Assembly: GCA_044225675.1 (NCBI GenBank)
Contig: JBGAIH010000004.1
Location: forward strand, 124,001-188,000
DNA: 64,000 bases
Source of the DNA: JACMQX01 sp044225675
GTDB taxonomy: Bacteria; Pseudomonadota; Gammaproteobacteria; Burkholderiales; Burkholderiaceae_C
Reading direction: 5' to 3'
Under the pieces are notes generated by a model. The model did not search any database and was not told where the DNA came from. It was given only the letters and a program-made list of their open reading frames with translations. This document shows positions 35,474 through 46,947 of the stretch, piece by piece. Made by a program: the position numbers and the translations under genes. How positions within the stretch are numbered: position 1 is the first letter of the stretch; every line of letters starts with the position of its first letter.

Positions 35474-36727
35474 ATGTATCAGCACATCAAGGTGCCAGCC
35501 CAAGGCCAGAAAATCACCGTCAACGCCGACATGTCCCTCAACGTGCCGGACGAGCCGGTCATTCCGTACATCGAGGGCGACGGTACCGGGCTGGACATCA
35601 CCCCCGTGATGCTCAAGGTGGTCGACGCTGCGGTGGCCAAGGCCTATGGCGGCAAGAAGAAGATCCACTGGATGGAGGTCTATGCCGGCGAGAAGTCCAC
35701 CAAGGTCTACGGCCCGGACGTCTGGCTTCCGGAGGAGACCCTGCACGCGGTGCGCGACTACGTCGTCTCCATCAAGGGCCCGCTGACCACGCCCGTGGGC
35801 GGCGGCATCCGTTCGCTGAACGTGGCGCTGCGCCAGGAACTCGACCTGTACGTCTGCCTGCGGCCGATCCAGTACTTCAAGGGTGTGCCCAGCCCGCTGA
35901 AGGAGCCCGAGAAGACCAACATGGTCATCTTCCGCGAGAACTCCGAGGACATCTACGCCGGCATCGAATACGAGGCCCAGTCCGACAAGGCCAAAAAGCT
36001 CATCGACTTCCTGATCAAGGACATGGGCGTCAAGAAGATCCGCTTCCCCGAAACCTCGGGCATCGGCATCAAGCCGGTCTCGCGCGAAGGCACGGAGCGC
36101 CTGGTCCGCAAGGCGATCCAGTACGCGATCGACAATGACAAGCCGAGCGTGACGATCGTGCACAAGGGCAACATCATGAAGTTCACCGAAGGCGGCTTCC
36201 GTGATTGGGCCTATGCCCTGGCCCAGAAGGAATTCGGCGCCGAACTGATCGACGGCGGCCCGTGGTGCAAGTTCAAGAACCCGAAGACCGGCAAGGACAT
36301 CATCGTCAAGGACAGCATTGCCGACGCTTTCCTGCAGCAGATCCTGCTGCGCCCTGCCGAGTACTCGGTCGTCGCCACGCTGAACCTGAACGGCGACTAC
36401 ATCTCCGATGCGCTGGCGGCCCAGGTGGGCGGCATTGGCATCGCCCCGGGTGCGAACCTGAGCGACACCGTGGCCATGTTCGAGGCCACGCACGGCACGG
36501 CGCCCAAGTATGCCGGCAAGGACTACGTCAACCCGGGCTCGGAAATCCTTTCCGCCGAAATGATGCTGCGCCACATGGGCTGGACCGAAGCGGCTGACCT
36601 CGTCATCTCCTCGCTGGAGAAGTCGATCCTGTCCAAGAAGGTGACCTATGACTTCGCGCGCCTGATGGACGGCGCCACCCAGGTCAGCTGCTCCGGCTTC
36701 GGCCAGGTGATGATCGACAACATGTAA
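35474..36727 (+). CDS. icd: Isocitrate dehydrogenase (NADP)
   Basis: A 417-residue TCA-cycle enzyme converting isocitrate to 2-oxoglutarate and CO2. Seen: VPDEPVIPYIEGDGTGLDIT near residue 28, the substrate loop GGGIRSLNVALRQELDLYVC (its Ser corresponds to the AceK-phosphorylated Ser113 of E. coli), ENSEDIYAGIEY, and the catalytic Lys/Tyr and Asp regions with GDYISDALAAQVGG and ATHGTAPKYAGKD. The E. coli-like dimeric type. The ATG at 35474 is preceded by GGAGA; the frame stays open upstream without support. A bidirectional terminator follows. Confidence 0.97.
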   Translation: MYQHIKVPAQGQKITVNADMSLNVPDEPVIPYIEGDGTGLDITPVMLKVVDAAVAKAYGGKKKIHWMEVYAGEKSTKVYGPDVWLPEETLHAVRDYVVSIKGPLTTPVGGGIRSLNVALRQELDLYVCLRPIQYFKGVPSPLKEPEKTNMVIFRENSEDIYAGIEYEAQSDKAKKLIDFLIKDMGVKKIRFPETSGIGIKPVSREGTERLVRKAIQYAIDNDKPSVTIVHKGNIMKFTEGGFRDWAYALAQKEFGAELIDGGPWCKFKNPKTGKDIIVKDSIADAFLQQILLRPAEYSVVATLNLNGDYISDALAAQVGGIGIAPGANLSDTVAMFEATHGTAPKYAGKDYVNPGSEILSAEMMLRHMGWTEAADLVISSLEKSILSKKVTYDFARLMDGATQVSCSGFGQVMIDNM

Positions 36728-36782
36728 GCCAGCGACGGACCTGAGCGCGGCGCGGGCCGCGCGATGGAACGCACTGCCAAAC

Positions 36783-36822
36783 AAAAAAGCCTCTTTCCGG
36801 AAGGAAGAGGCTTTTCTGTTTG
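36783..36822. terminator. Bidirectional terminator between icd and the cold-shock gene
   Basis: AAAAAAGCCTCTTTCC-GG-AAGGAAGAGGCTTTTCTGTTT: a long stem with A-tract on the left and T-tract on the right. It serves icd on the plus strand and the cspD-like gene on the minus strand. Confidence 0.9.
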
Positions 36823-36848
36823 GCGGAAAGTGCTGCGGCAGTGCAAGC

Positions 36849-37214
36849 TCAGTCGTCGTGCATGGCGACGTCGAACTGGGGAATGCGTACGCGCGAGCGA
36901 CGCCGCTCGGAAGGCGAGGCCGTCATCGGCGACGCATCTGCGAGGCGGCTTGCGGACGCTCTGGCGTTGTAGACAGGTTCTGGCTCGGCCGCCAGATGCT
37001 CGTCTGGCACATAGACGCATCGGATATTCTGTGCAAGCAGGCCCTTGGGTCCTTTCGTCAGGTCGTATGTGACATGCGCGTGCTGCCGCAGGGTCTTGAA
37101 GCCATCCATCGCGATGGCGGAGAAGTGGGCGAAGATGTCCGGCCCCCCATCGTCCGGCTCGATGAAGCCGAACCCCTTGGCGTCATTGAACCATTTGACC
37201 TTTCCACTAGCCAT
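36849..37214 (-). CDS. Cold-shock-domain protein with C-terminal extension (CspD-like)
   Basis: A 121-residue protein. Residues 1-70 are a cold-shock domain, with RNP1 NDAKGFGFIEPDD and RNP2 DIFAHFSAIAMDG, binding single-stranded nucleic acid. Residues 71-121 are a non-conserved Ser/Arg-rich tail (SERRRSRVRIPQFDV). The ATG at 37214 has GGAGG 8-9 bp upstream; another ATG at 37235 lacks this. Divergent from clpS-clpA, the same arrangement as cspD-clpS-clpA in E. coli, where CspD inhibits replication in stationary phase; equivalence is inference. Confidence 0.9.
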   Translation of the reverse strand: MASGKVKWFNDAKGFGFIEPDDGGPDIFAHFSAIAMDGFKTLRQHAHVTYDLTKGPKGLLAQNIRCVYVPDEHLAAEPEPVYNARASASRLADASPMTASPSERRRSRVRIPQFDVAMHDD

Positions 37215-37441
37215 CACAGAGTCCTCCAGAGACATATTAATACCTTGGTGTGAAGTATCTTCAATGTGTCGCCTAGGTGTCAATCTTTGTAATGACATAT
37301 TTGGTGTAAAAGATGTGTTGTACATAACTGAAGGTTCAATGAATACCGAAGCAGCGGTTGCATGTCGCTTGAAAGTGACGATTGCGGCTCCACATCATCC
37401 CCATGCTGCGGTGCGCAAGGCGGCTCGATAGAATGAATTTC

Positions 37442-37795
37442 ATGGCAACGAAAATTCCCCAGAAGCCTGCGGCGCCGCAAGTGCAGCCGCCGGACGAAGG
37501 CGGCTCCGTGGTGCTCGAGCGCCGCACCCAGAAAACCAAGCCCCCCCAGATGTACCAGGTCGTCATGCTCAATGACGACTACACGCCGATGGAGTTCGTC
37601 GTCGTCGTGATCCAGGAGTTTTTCAGCAAGGACCGCGAGACCGCGACCCAGATCATGCTCAAGATCCATCTCGATGGGCGGGGCGTGTGCGGCGTGTACT
37701 CCCGGGACGTGGCTGCCACCAAGGTGGACCAGGTTCTGGAGGCCGCGAAGCAGGCCGGCCATCCGCTGCAATGTGTGAGTGAACCTATTGAATAA
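37442..37795 (+). CDS. clpS: ClpS adaptor of the ClpAP protease
   Basis: A 117-residue N-degron adaptor. After a flexible N-terminus (KIPQKPAAPQVQPPDEGG), the ClpS core starts KPPQMYQVVMLNDDYTPMEF; the Asn-Asp pair and following residues contact the N-degron, and the conserved MLKIHLDGRGVCGVYSRDVA follows. It delivers substrates to ClpA, encoded 96 bp downstream. Start uncertain between ATGs at 37433 and 37442; neither has a clear ribosome-binding site. Confidence 0.94.
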   Translation: MATKIPQKPAAPQVQPPDEGGSVVLERRTQKTKPPQMYQVVMLNDDYTPMEFVVVVIQEFFSKDRETATQIMLKIHLDGRGVCGVYSRDVAATKVDQVLEAAKQAGHPLQCVSEPIE

Positions 37796-37891
37796 ACGAG
37801 ATTCGGATAGAGCTAGAGTAGGGAGTGTTCGTGTTGTGGTCGGCGTGGCGTCGACCCGGCGAGTATTGGCAGCAAGGCAAAAGGAAGTCAC

Positions 37892-40207
<2,316 letters not shown>

Positions 40208-40304
40208 CGCCGTTTCGGACGAAATCCGCGTGCAACCGAAGCCGCTGGCGGCGCGCCCTCGGGCGCATCGCACGTCTGTGGCACGACCTCCCTGACCCGC
40301 ATCA

Positions 40305-40335
40305 CAGGCCGCCTTCCAGGGCGGCCTGTTTCTTT
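40305..40335 (+). terminator. Rho-independent terminator after clpA
   Basis: AGGCCGCC-TTCCAG-GGCGGCCTGTTTCTTT, about 100 bp after the clpA stop. Confidence 0.87.
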
Positions 40336-40414
40336 GTCGTGCGTGCGGCTTTGGGCACCCGAAGCGGGATTGATGCACACTCGGGGGCTTCAAGCACTTC
40401 AGCCCCAGGTTGCG

Positions 40415-41341
40415 ATGTCCGACTCGAATCACTCCGTTCCCTCTCTCCAGATCGCCGTCATGGGCGCAGGCGCCGTGGGGTGCTACTACGGCGGCATGCT
40501 GGCGCGCGCCGGCCATGCGGTGACGCTGATCGCGCGGCCGCAGCACGTGAAGGCCATCGAGCGCGACGGCCTGCGCATGGAGACCCGGACCTTCGACGAG
40601 CATGTGCGGCTGCGCGCGAGCACCGACCCGGCAGCCGTTCGCGGCGCCCAGCTCGTCCTGTTCTGCGTCAAGTCGGCCGACACCGAAGCCGCAGGCCGCG
40701 AACTGCTGCCCCATCTGTCGCCGGGCGCGGTGCTCCTCACCCTGCAGAACGGCGTGGACAACGCCGACCGCCTGCGCCCCGTGGTGCCCGGTCATGCCGT
40801 GGCGGCATCGGTCGTCTATGTCGGCACCGAGATGGCGGGTGACGGCCACGTGCGCCACAACGGCCGGGGCGAGCTCGTCATCGAGCCCACGCCCCTCGGA
40901 GCGGCGTTGCCCGCGCTGCTGGCCGCTGCAGGCATTCCGGCGCAGGAGTCGGGCAACGTGCGCGGGGCTTTGTGGGTCAAGTTCATTCTCAACTGCGCGT
41001 ACAACGCGCTATCGGCCATCTCGCAGATGCCCTACGGCCAGATGGTCCAGGGCGTGGGCATCCTCGATGTGATGGCCGACGTGGTGGCCGAGTGCAAGGC
41101 CGTCGCCCAGGCCGACGGCGTGACGCTGGCCAGCGACGTGGACGAGGCCATCCGCAAGATCGTGCAGACCATGCCCGCGCAATACTCCTCCACCGCGCAG
41201 GACCTGGCGCGCGGCAAGCGCAGCGAGATCGACTACCTCAACGGTTTCGTCGTGAGGCGCGGCGAGGCCTTGGGCGTCGCCACACCGGCCAATCGTGCGT
41301 TGTGGGCGCTGGTGAAGCTGCTGGAGAGCCGTCCGCGCTGA
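40415..41341 (+). CDS. panE: Ketopantoate reductase family protein
   Basis: A 308-residue NADPH-dependent reductase. Seen: Rossmann loop AVMGAGAVGCYYGGMLARAG (residues 14-33), LVLFCVKSADTEAAGREL, LTLQNGVDNADRL, and the catalytic Lys helix GALWVKFILNCAYNALSAIS. PanE reduces ketopantoate to pantoate for pantothenate synthesis; paralogues with other substrates exist, so the exact reaction is likely rather than certain. The ATG at 40415 gives the standard N-terminus. A strong hairpin spans the stop codon. Confidence 0.88.
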   Translation: MSDSNHSVPSLQIAVMGAGAVGCYYGGMLARAGHAVTLIARPQHVKAIERDGLRMETRTFDEHVRLRASTDPAAVRGAQLVLFCVKSADTEAAGRELLPHLSPGAVLLTLQNGVDNADRLRPVVPGHAVAASVVYVGTEMAGDGHVRHNGRGELVIEPTPLGAALPALLAAAGIPAQESGNVRGALWVKFILNCAYNALSAISQMPYGQMVQGVGILDVMADVVAECKAVAQADGVTLASDVDEAIRKIVQTMPAQYSSTAQDLARGKRSEIDYLNGFVVRRGEALGVATPANRALWALVKLLESRPR

Positions 41342-41355
41342 ACGACGCGGACGGC
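41328..41355 (+). other. Long hairpin across the panE stop codon
   Basis: GCCGTCCGCG-CTGAACGA-CGCGGACGGC: a perfect 10-bp stem with the TGA in its loop and no T-run. It could be a Rho-assisted terminator or an mRNA 3'-end stabiliser. Confidence 0.5.
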
Positions 41356-41900
41356 GCCTATCGCCAGCCACCGCGCTACTTCGTCGACCATTTCAGGCGG
41401 GAGGCGGCGTGCACGCTGGCAGCCGCCGAGGCGCGGGTGTCGGGCATGCTGGCGTCGGCAGCGCCGGCCCTGCCAGCGGGGCCAGCCGTGGCGGCCACGA
41501 CCCCGCAGGCCACTGGAGTTGCGCTGCGCGACCTCGACTCCGGAGTGCGGCCCACGTAGTGGCGGGCATCGGCGGCCACACACTGGCACCGGCCTGCGAC
41601 CATCCCAGCGTCGCACGCTGGGTTGTGAACAAGGTGCTGTTCATCCATGCTGCCCGTTCAGCCAAGACGACGCATCAGGAAAGCGCCTGGCGCGTAGGCC
41701 GCCGCGGCAGGCGTTCCACGATGTTTCAATGCGCGTTTCAGCTGTTGCGCAGCCACGCCCGCGCAACTGGAGCGCAGGCAGGCCTGTTTTGAAAATGTTT
41801 TTAAAAACATGGGCTTATCTGACCTCCTGCGTTTGGCATGAAGCGTGCATTCATGTGCAGCCGTGATTTCAAGAAACCCGAACGGACGGAGACAACACCC
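41356..41900 (+). promoter_or_regulatory. Regulatory region of the catabolic island, with UAS and sigma-54 promoter
   Basis: A 545-bp gap without a convincing gene. Seen: two direct GTTTCA motifs at 41723-41728 and 41735-41740; a perfect 16-bp palindrome ATGTTTTTAAAAACAT at 41795-41810 in an A/T-rich stretch; and TGGCATGAAGCGTGCA at 41834-41849, which has GG-N10-GC spacing and matches the sigma-54 -24/-12 consensus closely. The expected transcription start is near 41861, 40 bp before the Bug receptor gene. The motif pair matches the one upstream of the second sigma-54 promoter at 50097-50112. Confidence 0.7.
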
Positions 41901-42866
41901 ATGAAACTCATCAAGCACCTCCTGGCCACGCTGCTCGTGGCCGCTTGCGGCGTCGCCGCTGCGCAGACCTGGCCGACCAAGCCGGTGCGCATTGTCGTCG
42001 GCTACGGCGCAGGCGGGCCGGGGGACATCATTGCCCGCGCGCTGGCGACGAAGCTCAGCGCCAACTGGGGCCAGCCCGTGGTGGTGGACAACAAGCCCGG
42101 CGCCAACGAGATCGTGGCCGCCATCGACGTGGTCAAGCAGCCGGCCGACGGCCACACGCTGATTCTGGGCACGGACGCGCTGTATTCCTTCAACGCGCTG
42201 CTGCGCAGCAAGCCGGGCTATGACGCAGTGAAGGACTTCGCGCCGATCACACGCGTCGGCCAGTCGCCGCTGGGCTTGTTCGTTCGGCCCGACCTGCCGG
42301 TCAAGGACCTGCGCGAGTTCATCACCTACGTCAAGGCCAATCCCGGCAAACTCAACTACGCATCGACGGGGCAGGGCGGCATCACGCACCTGGCCGTATC
42401 CTGGCTCAGCAAGCTGTATGGCCTCGACATGGTCCAGACACCGTACAACGCAGTGCCGCTGTTGATGCAGGACTTGAGCGCCGGCCGCACCGACATGACC
42501 ATGCTGGCCACCGGCCCGCTGATGCCCTTCGTCAACTCGGGCAAGCTGCGTGCCCTGGCCGTCGCCGGTCCCTCGCGTGTGACCATCGCGTCCAATGTGC
42601 CGACTTTCACCGAAGCCGGCTATCCGGAGTTCGAGTCCTTCTTCTACATGGCGCTGGCCGCGCCGGCCGGCACGCCGCCTGCGGTGGTCAGCAAGATCTC
42701 GGCCGACGTGATTGCCGCGCTCAAGACAGAGGACATGGCCAAGGCGCTGACCAACGTTGGATTCCAGGCCGTGGGCGAGACGCCGCAGCAGTTTGCCGCC
42801 TTCCTCGTGAAGGACCGGGCCAACGCCGCCGAGCGGGTCAAGGCGGCCAACGTCAAGATGGACTGA
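41901..42866 (+). CDS. Bug/TctC-family periplasmic solute receptor
   Basis: A 321-residue tripartite-tricarboxylate-type receptor. Signal peptide (MKLIKHLLATLLVAACGVAA, cut before QTWP). The Bug hallmarks follow: WPTKPVRIVVGYGAGGPGDI, VVDNKPGANEIVAAIDVVKQ, and GKLNYASTGQGGITHLAVSW. Such receptors bind carboxylates, amino acids or aromatic acids through backbone contacts. No TctA/TctB membrane genes are nearby, so it either uses a distant transporter or acts as a sensor, both known for Bug proteins. ATG at 41901 with GGAG about 7-8 bp upstream. First gene of the rightward arm of the island. Confidence 0.92.
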   Translation: MKLIKHLLATLLVAACGVAAAQTWPTKPVRIVVGYGAGGPGDIIARALATKLSANWGQPVVVDNKPGANEIVAAIDVVKQPADGHTLILGTDALYSFNALLRSKPGYDAVKDFAPITRVGQSPLGLFVRPDLPVKDLREFITYVKANPGKLNYASTGQGGITHLAVSWLSKLYGLDMVQTPYNAVPLLMQDLSAGRTDMTMLATGPLMPFVNSGKLRALAVAGPSRVTIASNVPTFTEAGYPEFESFFYMALAAPAGTPPAVVSKISADVIAALKTEDMAKALTNVGFQAVGETPQQFAAFLVKDRANAAERVKAANVKMD

Positions 42867-42968
42867 GCAGTACGCGGCGGCCGGCCGCTGCCGGTCGCTT
42901 CGAGCGCGTCCTGAGGCTGCGCCTGCCCACTCGCCCGTCACCGCCGCAATCCGAGGAGGTTTGATCCG

Positions 42969-44336
42969 ATGCGATCGCCCGATGAAAAAATGGTTCTGGG
43001 CGTGTTTGCCCGTGCGAACGGACATCATGAAGGCGCATGGCGTCTGCCGGATGCGCCCACCGCACCCGAGCTGGATTTCAACGGCTTCTGGCTGCCGCTG
43101 GCCCAGCTGGCCGAGCGCGCGAAGTTCGATCTGTTCTTTCTAGCCGACGTGGACGGGCTGCGTGGTTCCGAGGCCGACCTGCAGGCGCTCAGCCATGACC
43201 CGGCGCGCTACGTCTCGCAGCTCGAGCCCATGACGCTGCTGTCGGCGCTGGCCGTCACCACGCGGCACATAGGCCTGGCTGGCACCGCGTCCACCACGTA
43301 CAACGAGCCCTACCACGTGGCACGCAAGTTCGCGTCCATCGATCAGCTCTCGGGCGGTCGCGCGGCGTGGAACGTGGTGACCTCGTCAGTGCAGGCCACG
43401 GCGGCCAACTTCGGAAAGGACAAGCACATGGCGCATGACCTGCGCTACCGGCAGGCAAGCGAGTTCGTGCAGATCGTGCGGGGCCTGTGGGACAGCTACG
43501 AGGACGACGCCTTCCTGCGCGACAAGGCGTCAGGCGTGTTCTTCGATGTGGGCAAGCTTCACTATCTGAACTTTCACGGAGAGTTCCTCTCGGTCAAGGG
43601 CCCGCTCAACATGGGCCGGCCGGTCCAGGGGCATCCCGTTCTCATTCAGGCCGGGGTGTCCGAGCCAGGCAAGGCGCTGGCGGCCTCGGTAGCCGACATC
43701 ATCTTCGGCTCCTCCGGCTCGCTCGCCGGTGCGCAGGCTTTCTACGCCGACGTCAAGCAGCGCGCCGCCACGCTGGGCCGCGATCCGCGCCACGTCAAGG
43801 TGCTCCCGGGCCTGTTCACAGTGGTCGGCCGCACGCGCGAGGAGGCCCAGGCCAAGAACCAGCGTCTGCTGGAGCTGGTGCATCCGGAGGTCGGCTTTTC
43901 TCTGCTGGAAGAGTTGCTGGGCGTCAGCCTGCGCGCCTGGCCGGTGGACGGGCCGCTGCCTGACGATCTGCCCGAGACCAATCAGCAAAAGGGCCTGCGC
44001 GAGCGGCTGGTGGAGACGGCGCGGCGCGAGAGGCTCACCATCCGCGAGCTGTACACGCGGCAGATCGGCTCGCATGGCGTCTACTCGATGGTGGGCTCAC
44101 CGAGCGACATCGCCGACGAGATGCAGGCCTGGTTCGAGCAGGGCGGCGCCGATGGCTTCAACATCATGGCATCGGACTACCCGGGCGGCTTTCGCGACTT
44201 CGCCGAGCAGGTGGTGCCCGAGCTGCGCCGTCGCGGGCTGGCCCGTACCGACTACACCGAAGGCACGCTGCGCGAGAAACTGGGTCTGCTGCGGCCCGAG
44301 CATCCGGCGCGCGCAAGGCGCCTGGAGGCCTCATGA
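42969..44336 (+). CDS. NtaA/SnaA/DszA-family FMN-dependent monooxygenase
   Basis: A 455-residue class C flavin monooxygenase (luciferase-like, two-component). Seen: QLAERAKFDLFFLADVDGLR near residue 47, SALAVTTRHIGLAGTASTTY, the FMN/phosphate region FASIDQLSGGRAAWNVVTSS, and the C-terminal GGADGFNIMASDYPGGFRDF. Relatives cleave C-N or C-S bonds (nitrilotriacetate, EDTA, dibenzothiophene sulfone, N-acetyl-2-succinocysteine) using FMNH2 from a separate reductase. The flavin-reductase fusion at 46948-47916 is the probable partner. AGGAGG lies 9 bp before the ATG. Substrate unknown. Confidence 0.9.
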   Translation: MRSPDEKMVLGVFARANGHHEGAWRLPDAPTAPELDFNGFWLPLAQLAERAKFDLFFLADVDGLRGSEADLQALSHDPARYVSQLEPMTLLSALAVTTRHIGLAGTASTTYNEPYHVARKFASIDQLSGGRAAWNVVTSSVQATAANFGKDKHMAHDLRYRQASEFVQIVRGLWDSYEDDAFLRDKASGVFFDVGKLHYLNFHGEFLSVKGPLNMGRPVQGHPVLIQAGVSEPGKALAASVADIIFGSSGSLAGAQAFYADVKQRAATLGRDPRHVKVLPGLFTVVGRTREEAQAKNQRLLELVHPEVGFSLLEELLGVSLRAWPVDGPLPDDLPETNQQKGLRERLVETARRERLTIRELYTRQIGSHGVYSMVGSPSDIADEMQAWFEQGGADGFNIMASDYPGGFRDFAEQVVPELRRRGLARTDYTEGTLREKLGLLRPEHPARARRLEAS

Positions 44337-44454
44337 GTGCAGTGCAACCGCTTTCGCACGGCGGTGCGGCAGGCGACGGCGTCCTTCCGGCGAACGGATG
44401 CAGGATATCGCCAGCCGGCTTGATCGATTGAAACGTATCTGAAGGAATCATTGC

Positions 44455-46140
44455 ATGTATCTCCAGGACTTCCAGACAGCCACCGCCACCATGGGCAATG
44501 CCCTGGCCGACCGCGCACGGCGCCTCGGTGGCAAAGTCTTTCTCAACAATCTGACCGACGGCCGCCAGTTCACCTATGCGCAGATCGATGAGCAGACGAC
44601 GCGCGTGGGCAACGGCCTGCTTGCCGCCGGCGTGTCCTATGGCGGGCATGTCGGTGTGCTGATGGAGAACTGCCCCGAGCAGTTGCTGGCCATCTGGGGT
44701 ATCTGCCGCGCGGGGATGGTGACGGTGCCGGTGAACACCGGTGCCAAGGGCCAGCTGCTGAGCTACTTTCTCAAGCATGCCGACTGCGAGGCGGTGATCG
44801 TCGAGCGCGCGCTGCTCGCCCGCGTGCTCGAAGTCGCACCGCTGTGCGAGAAGCTGCGCCATGTGTTCGTGGCCGACGTGGATCGCAGCGAGGGCGGATC
44901 CGCGCCGGCCGAGGGCGGCGTCAGCGCGCCGCCGGCCCACCTCACGGTGACGGGCTTCGACCAGCTGCTGGCAGCGCCGGCCACGCCGGCGGCTCGCCAG
45001 CCGCACTTCAGTGAGACGGCACTCCTGATGTTCACCTCGGGCACCACCGGCCCGTCCAAGGCCAATATCTTCTGCCATGCCCAGCTCGTCTACTACGGCA
45101 CCGACGTGGCCACGCATCATGAGTATGTGCCCGAGGACATCGCCTACGTGTACCTGCCGCTGTTCCATGGCAATGCCTTTCTCGGCAGCACCATGGGCAT
45201 GTTCATGGCCGACGCCTCGATCGCGCTGGCGCCGCGCTTTTCGATCAACCGCTTCTGGAGCGACGTGCGCAGGAGCGGCGCGACCATGTTCAACTGCCTG
45301 TCGAGTATCGTCAACTTCCTGTGGAACGCGCCGCCCTCGCCGGAGGACCGCAACCACAAGGTCTGGCGGGTGCATCTGGCGCCGGTGCCGGGCTTTGCGC
45401 TGCAGTTCGAGGAGCGCTTCGGCGTGCGCATCTTCAGTGCCTACGCGCTCACCGACTTCGGCATGGGCACCAACTACAACGCCCGCAGTCGCCGCGACAA
45501 GCTCGGCTCGGTCGGCCTGCCGCGCCTGAACGTCGAGCTGCGCGTCGTCGACGAGTACGACCAGGACGTGCCCGCCGGCACGCCCGGCGAGATCATCCTG
45601 CGGCACAAGATGCCCTGGTGCTCGACGCTGGGCTACTACAAGGCCCCCGAGGCCACGTTGGCGAGTCGCCGCAACATGTGGTTCCACACCGGCGACCGCG
45701 GCGTGATCGATGCCGATGGCTACGTCTGGTTCACCGATCGCCTCAAGGACGCGATCCGCCGCCGTGGGGAGAACATCTCCGCCTATGAGGTCGAGGAAGC
45801 GATCCGCTCGCACCCGGAGGTCGAGGATGTGGCGGTCTACCCGGTCAAGGCCGACTCCAGCGAGGACGAGGTGGCTGCGTCGGTGATCCTCAAGGCCGGC
45901 GCCGCGCTCGACGAGGAGGGCCTGGTTCGCCACTGCAACCGCAACCTCGCCTACTTCATGGTGCCGCGCTATGTGGCTTTCGTGACCGAGTTTCCGCGCA
46001 CCGTGAACTCCAAGATCGAGAAGCACAAGCTGCGAGCCACCGCCGAGGCAGACCTCTCGGCCATCTGGGACCGCGAACGCGCAGGCATCGTGGTCACGCG
46101 CGAAGGTGTAAGCCTGCGCCAGCCCGCTGCCGCCAAGTGA
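44455..46140 (+). CDS. AMP-dependent acyl-CoA ligase (CaiC-like)
   Basis: A 561-residue ANL ligase. Seen: the P-loop LLMFTSGTTGPSKANIFCHA (about residues 192-211), the A5 motif AYALTDFGMGTNYNARSR, the hinge WFTDRLKDAIRRRGENISAY, and the Lys-containing end FPRTVNSKIEKHKLR. The closest pattern is crotonobetaine/carnitine-CoA ligase and related short polar-acid ligases. AAGGA lies 9 bp before the ATG; 118 bp separates it from the monooxygenase. It presumably activates the organic acid released by that enzyme; this is inference. The stop overlaps a possible GTG start of the next gene. Confidence 0.9.
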   Translation: MYLQDFQTATATMGNALADRARRLGGKVFLNNLTDGRQFTYAQIDEQTTRVGNGLLAAGVSYGGHVGVLMENCPEQLLAIWGICRAGMVTVPVNTGAKGQLLSYFLKHADCEAVIVERALLARVLEVAPLCEKLRHVFVADVDRSEGGSAPAEGGVSAPPAHLTVTGFDQLLAAPATPAARQPHFSETALLMFTSGTTGPSKANIFCHAQLVYYGTDVATHHEYVPEDIAYVYLPLFHGNAFLGSTMGMFMADASIALAPRFSINRFWSDVRRSGATMFNCLSSIVNFLWNAPPSPEDRNHKVWRVHLAPVPGFALQFEERFGVRIFSAYALTDFGMGTNYNARSRRDKLGSVGLPRLNVELRVVDEYDQDVPAGTPGEIILRHKMPWCSTLGYYKAPEATLASRRNMWFHTGDRGVIDADGYVWFTDRLKDAIRRRGENISAYEVEEAIRSHPEVEDVAVYPVKADSSEDEVAASVILKAGAALDEEGLVRHCNRNLAYFMVPRYVAFVTEFPRTVNSKIEKHKLRATAEADLSAIWDRERAGIVVTREGVSLRQPAAAK

Positions 46141-46181
46141 CTGCGGCACACGATTACCTTGTTCCAAAGAAAGCTGAGTTC

Positions 46182-46943
46182 ATGAAACACAAGTCCGTTC
46201 CCACCACTGGCATTTCGCGCTACGAGCCCGACAAGATCTTCGTGCGCGGCGCCAACCTGGTGGACGATCTGATGGGGCAGCTCACCTTCACTGAAATGAT
46301 CCTGTTCCACCTGAATGGCAAGAAGCCGACGCCGCTGCAGACGAAGGTGCTCGACGCCGTGCTGGTGACCACGATGGAGCACGGCTTCACGCCGAGCGCC
46401 ATCGCCACCCGGCTGATCTACCACTCGGCGCCTGAGGCCCTGCAGGCTGCGGTGGCTGCCGGCGTGATGGGCGCCGGCAGCACCTATCTGGGCACCATGG
46501 AAGGCTGCTCAGCCTTGCTGGCCGAGATCGTCGATGCGCCCGAAGGCATGCAGGCCCGGGCCGAAGCCATTGCCCGCCGCTTCAAGGACGAGGGCCGGTT
46601 CATTCCGGGCCTCGGCCATCCGTTCCACAAGCCTGACGACCCGCGCGCACCCAAGCTGATCGAGATTGCCGAGAAGGCCGGCGCCAAGGGCAGCTACATC
46701 GCCGCGCTGCGTGCACTGTCGACGGCGGCCAACGCCACCTACCCCAAGTACCTCACGACCAACGCCACGGGGGCCATCGCCGCGATCCTGCTCGAAGTGG
46801 GCCTGGAGCCCGCCATCATGCGCGGCATCGCGGTCATCAGCCGCGCCGCCGGACTGGTGGGGCACATCGCCGAAGAGATCAAGCGCCCCTCGGGCCGCTA
46901 CATCTACGACATGGTGGACCACGGCATCGAATACAGGGAGTAG
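46182..46943 (+). CDS. Citrate-synthase-like protein (citryl-CoA lyase type)
   Basis: A 253-residue protein corresponding to the catalytic part of the citrate-synthase fold, as in stand-alone citryl-CoA lyases. Seen: SRYEPDKIFVRGANLVDDLM, a His in TTMEHGFTPSAIATRLIYHS, the second His in RFIPGLGHPFHKPDDP, and an acidic end IAEEIKRPSGRYIYDMVDHG. Such enzymes cleave citryl-CoA, or make or break related 3-hydroxy-3-carboxy CoA esters. The ATG at 46182 is preferred; a GTG at 46137 overlapping the ligase stop (GTGA) would add 15 residues. It ends 4 bp before the next gene. Confidence 0.85.
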   Translation: MKHKSVPTTGISRYEPDKIFVRGANLVDDLMGQLTFTEMILFHLNGKKPTPLQTKVLDAVLVTTMEHGFTPSAIATRLIYHSAPEALQAAVAAGVMGAGSTYLGTMEGCSALLAEIVDAPEGMQARAEAIARRFKDEGRFIPGLGHPFHKPDDPRAPKLIEIAEKAGAKGSYIAALRALSTAANATYPKYLTTNATGAIAAILLEVGLEPAIMRGIAVISRAAGLVGHIAEEIKRPSGRYIYDMVDHGIEYRE

Positions 46944-46947
46944 GGCG

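Noticed and set aside
41376..41648. Small open frames on both strands between panE and the Bug receptor gene
   Set aside because: None has a good ribosome-binding site, recognisable motif or natural composition, and the region holds regulatory elements instead.
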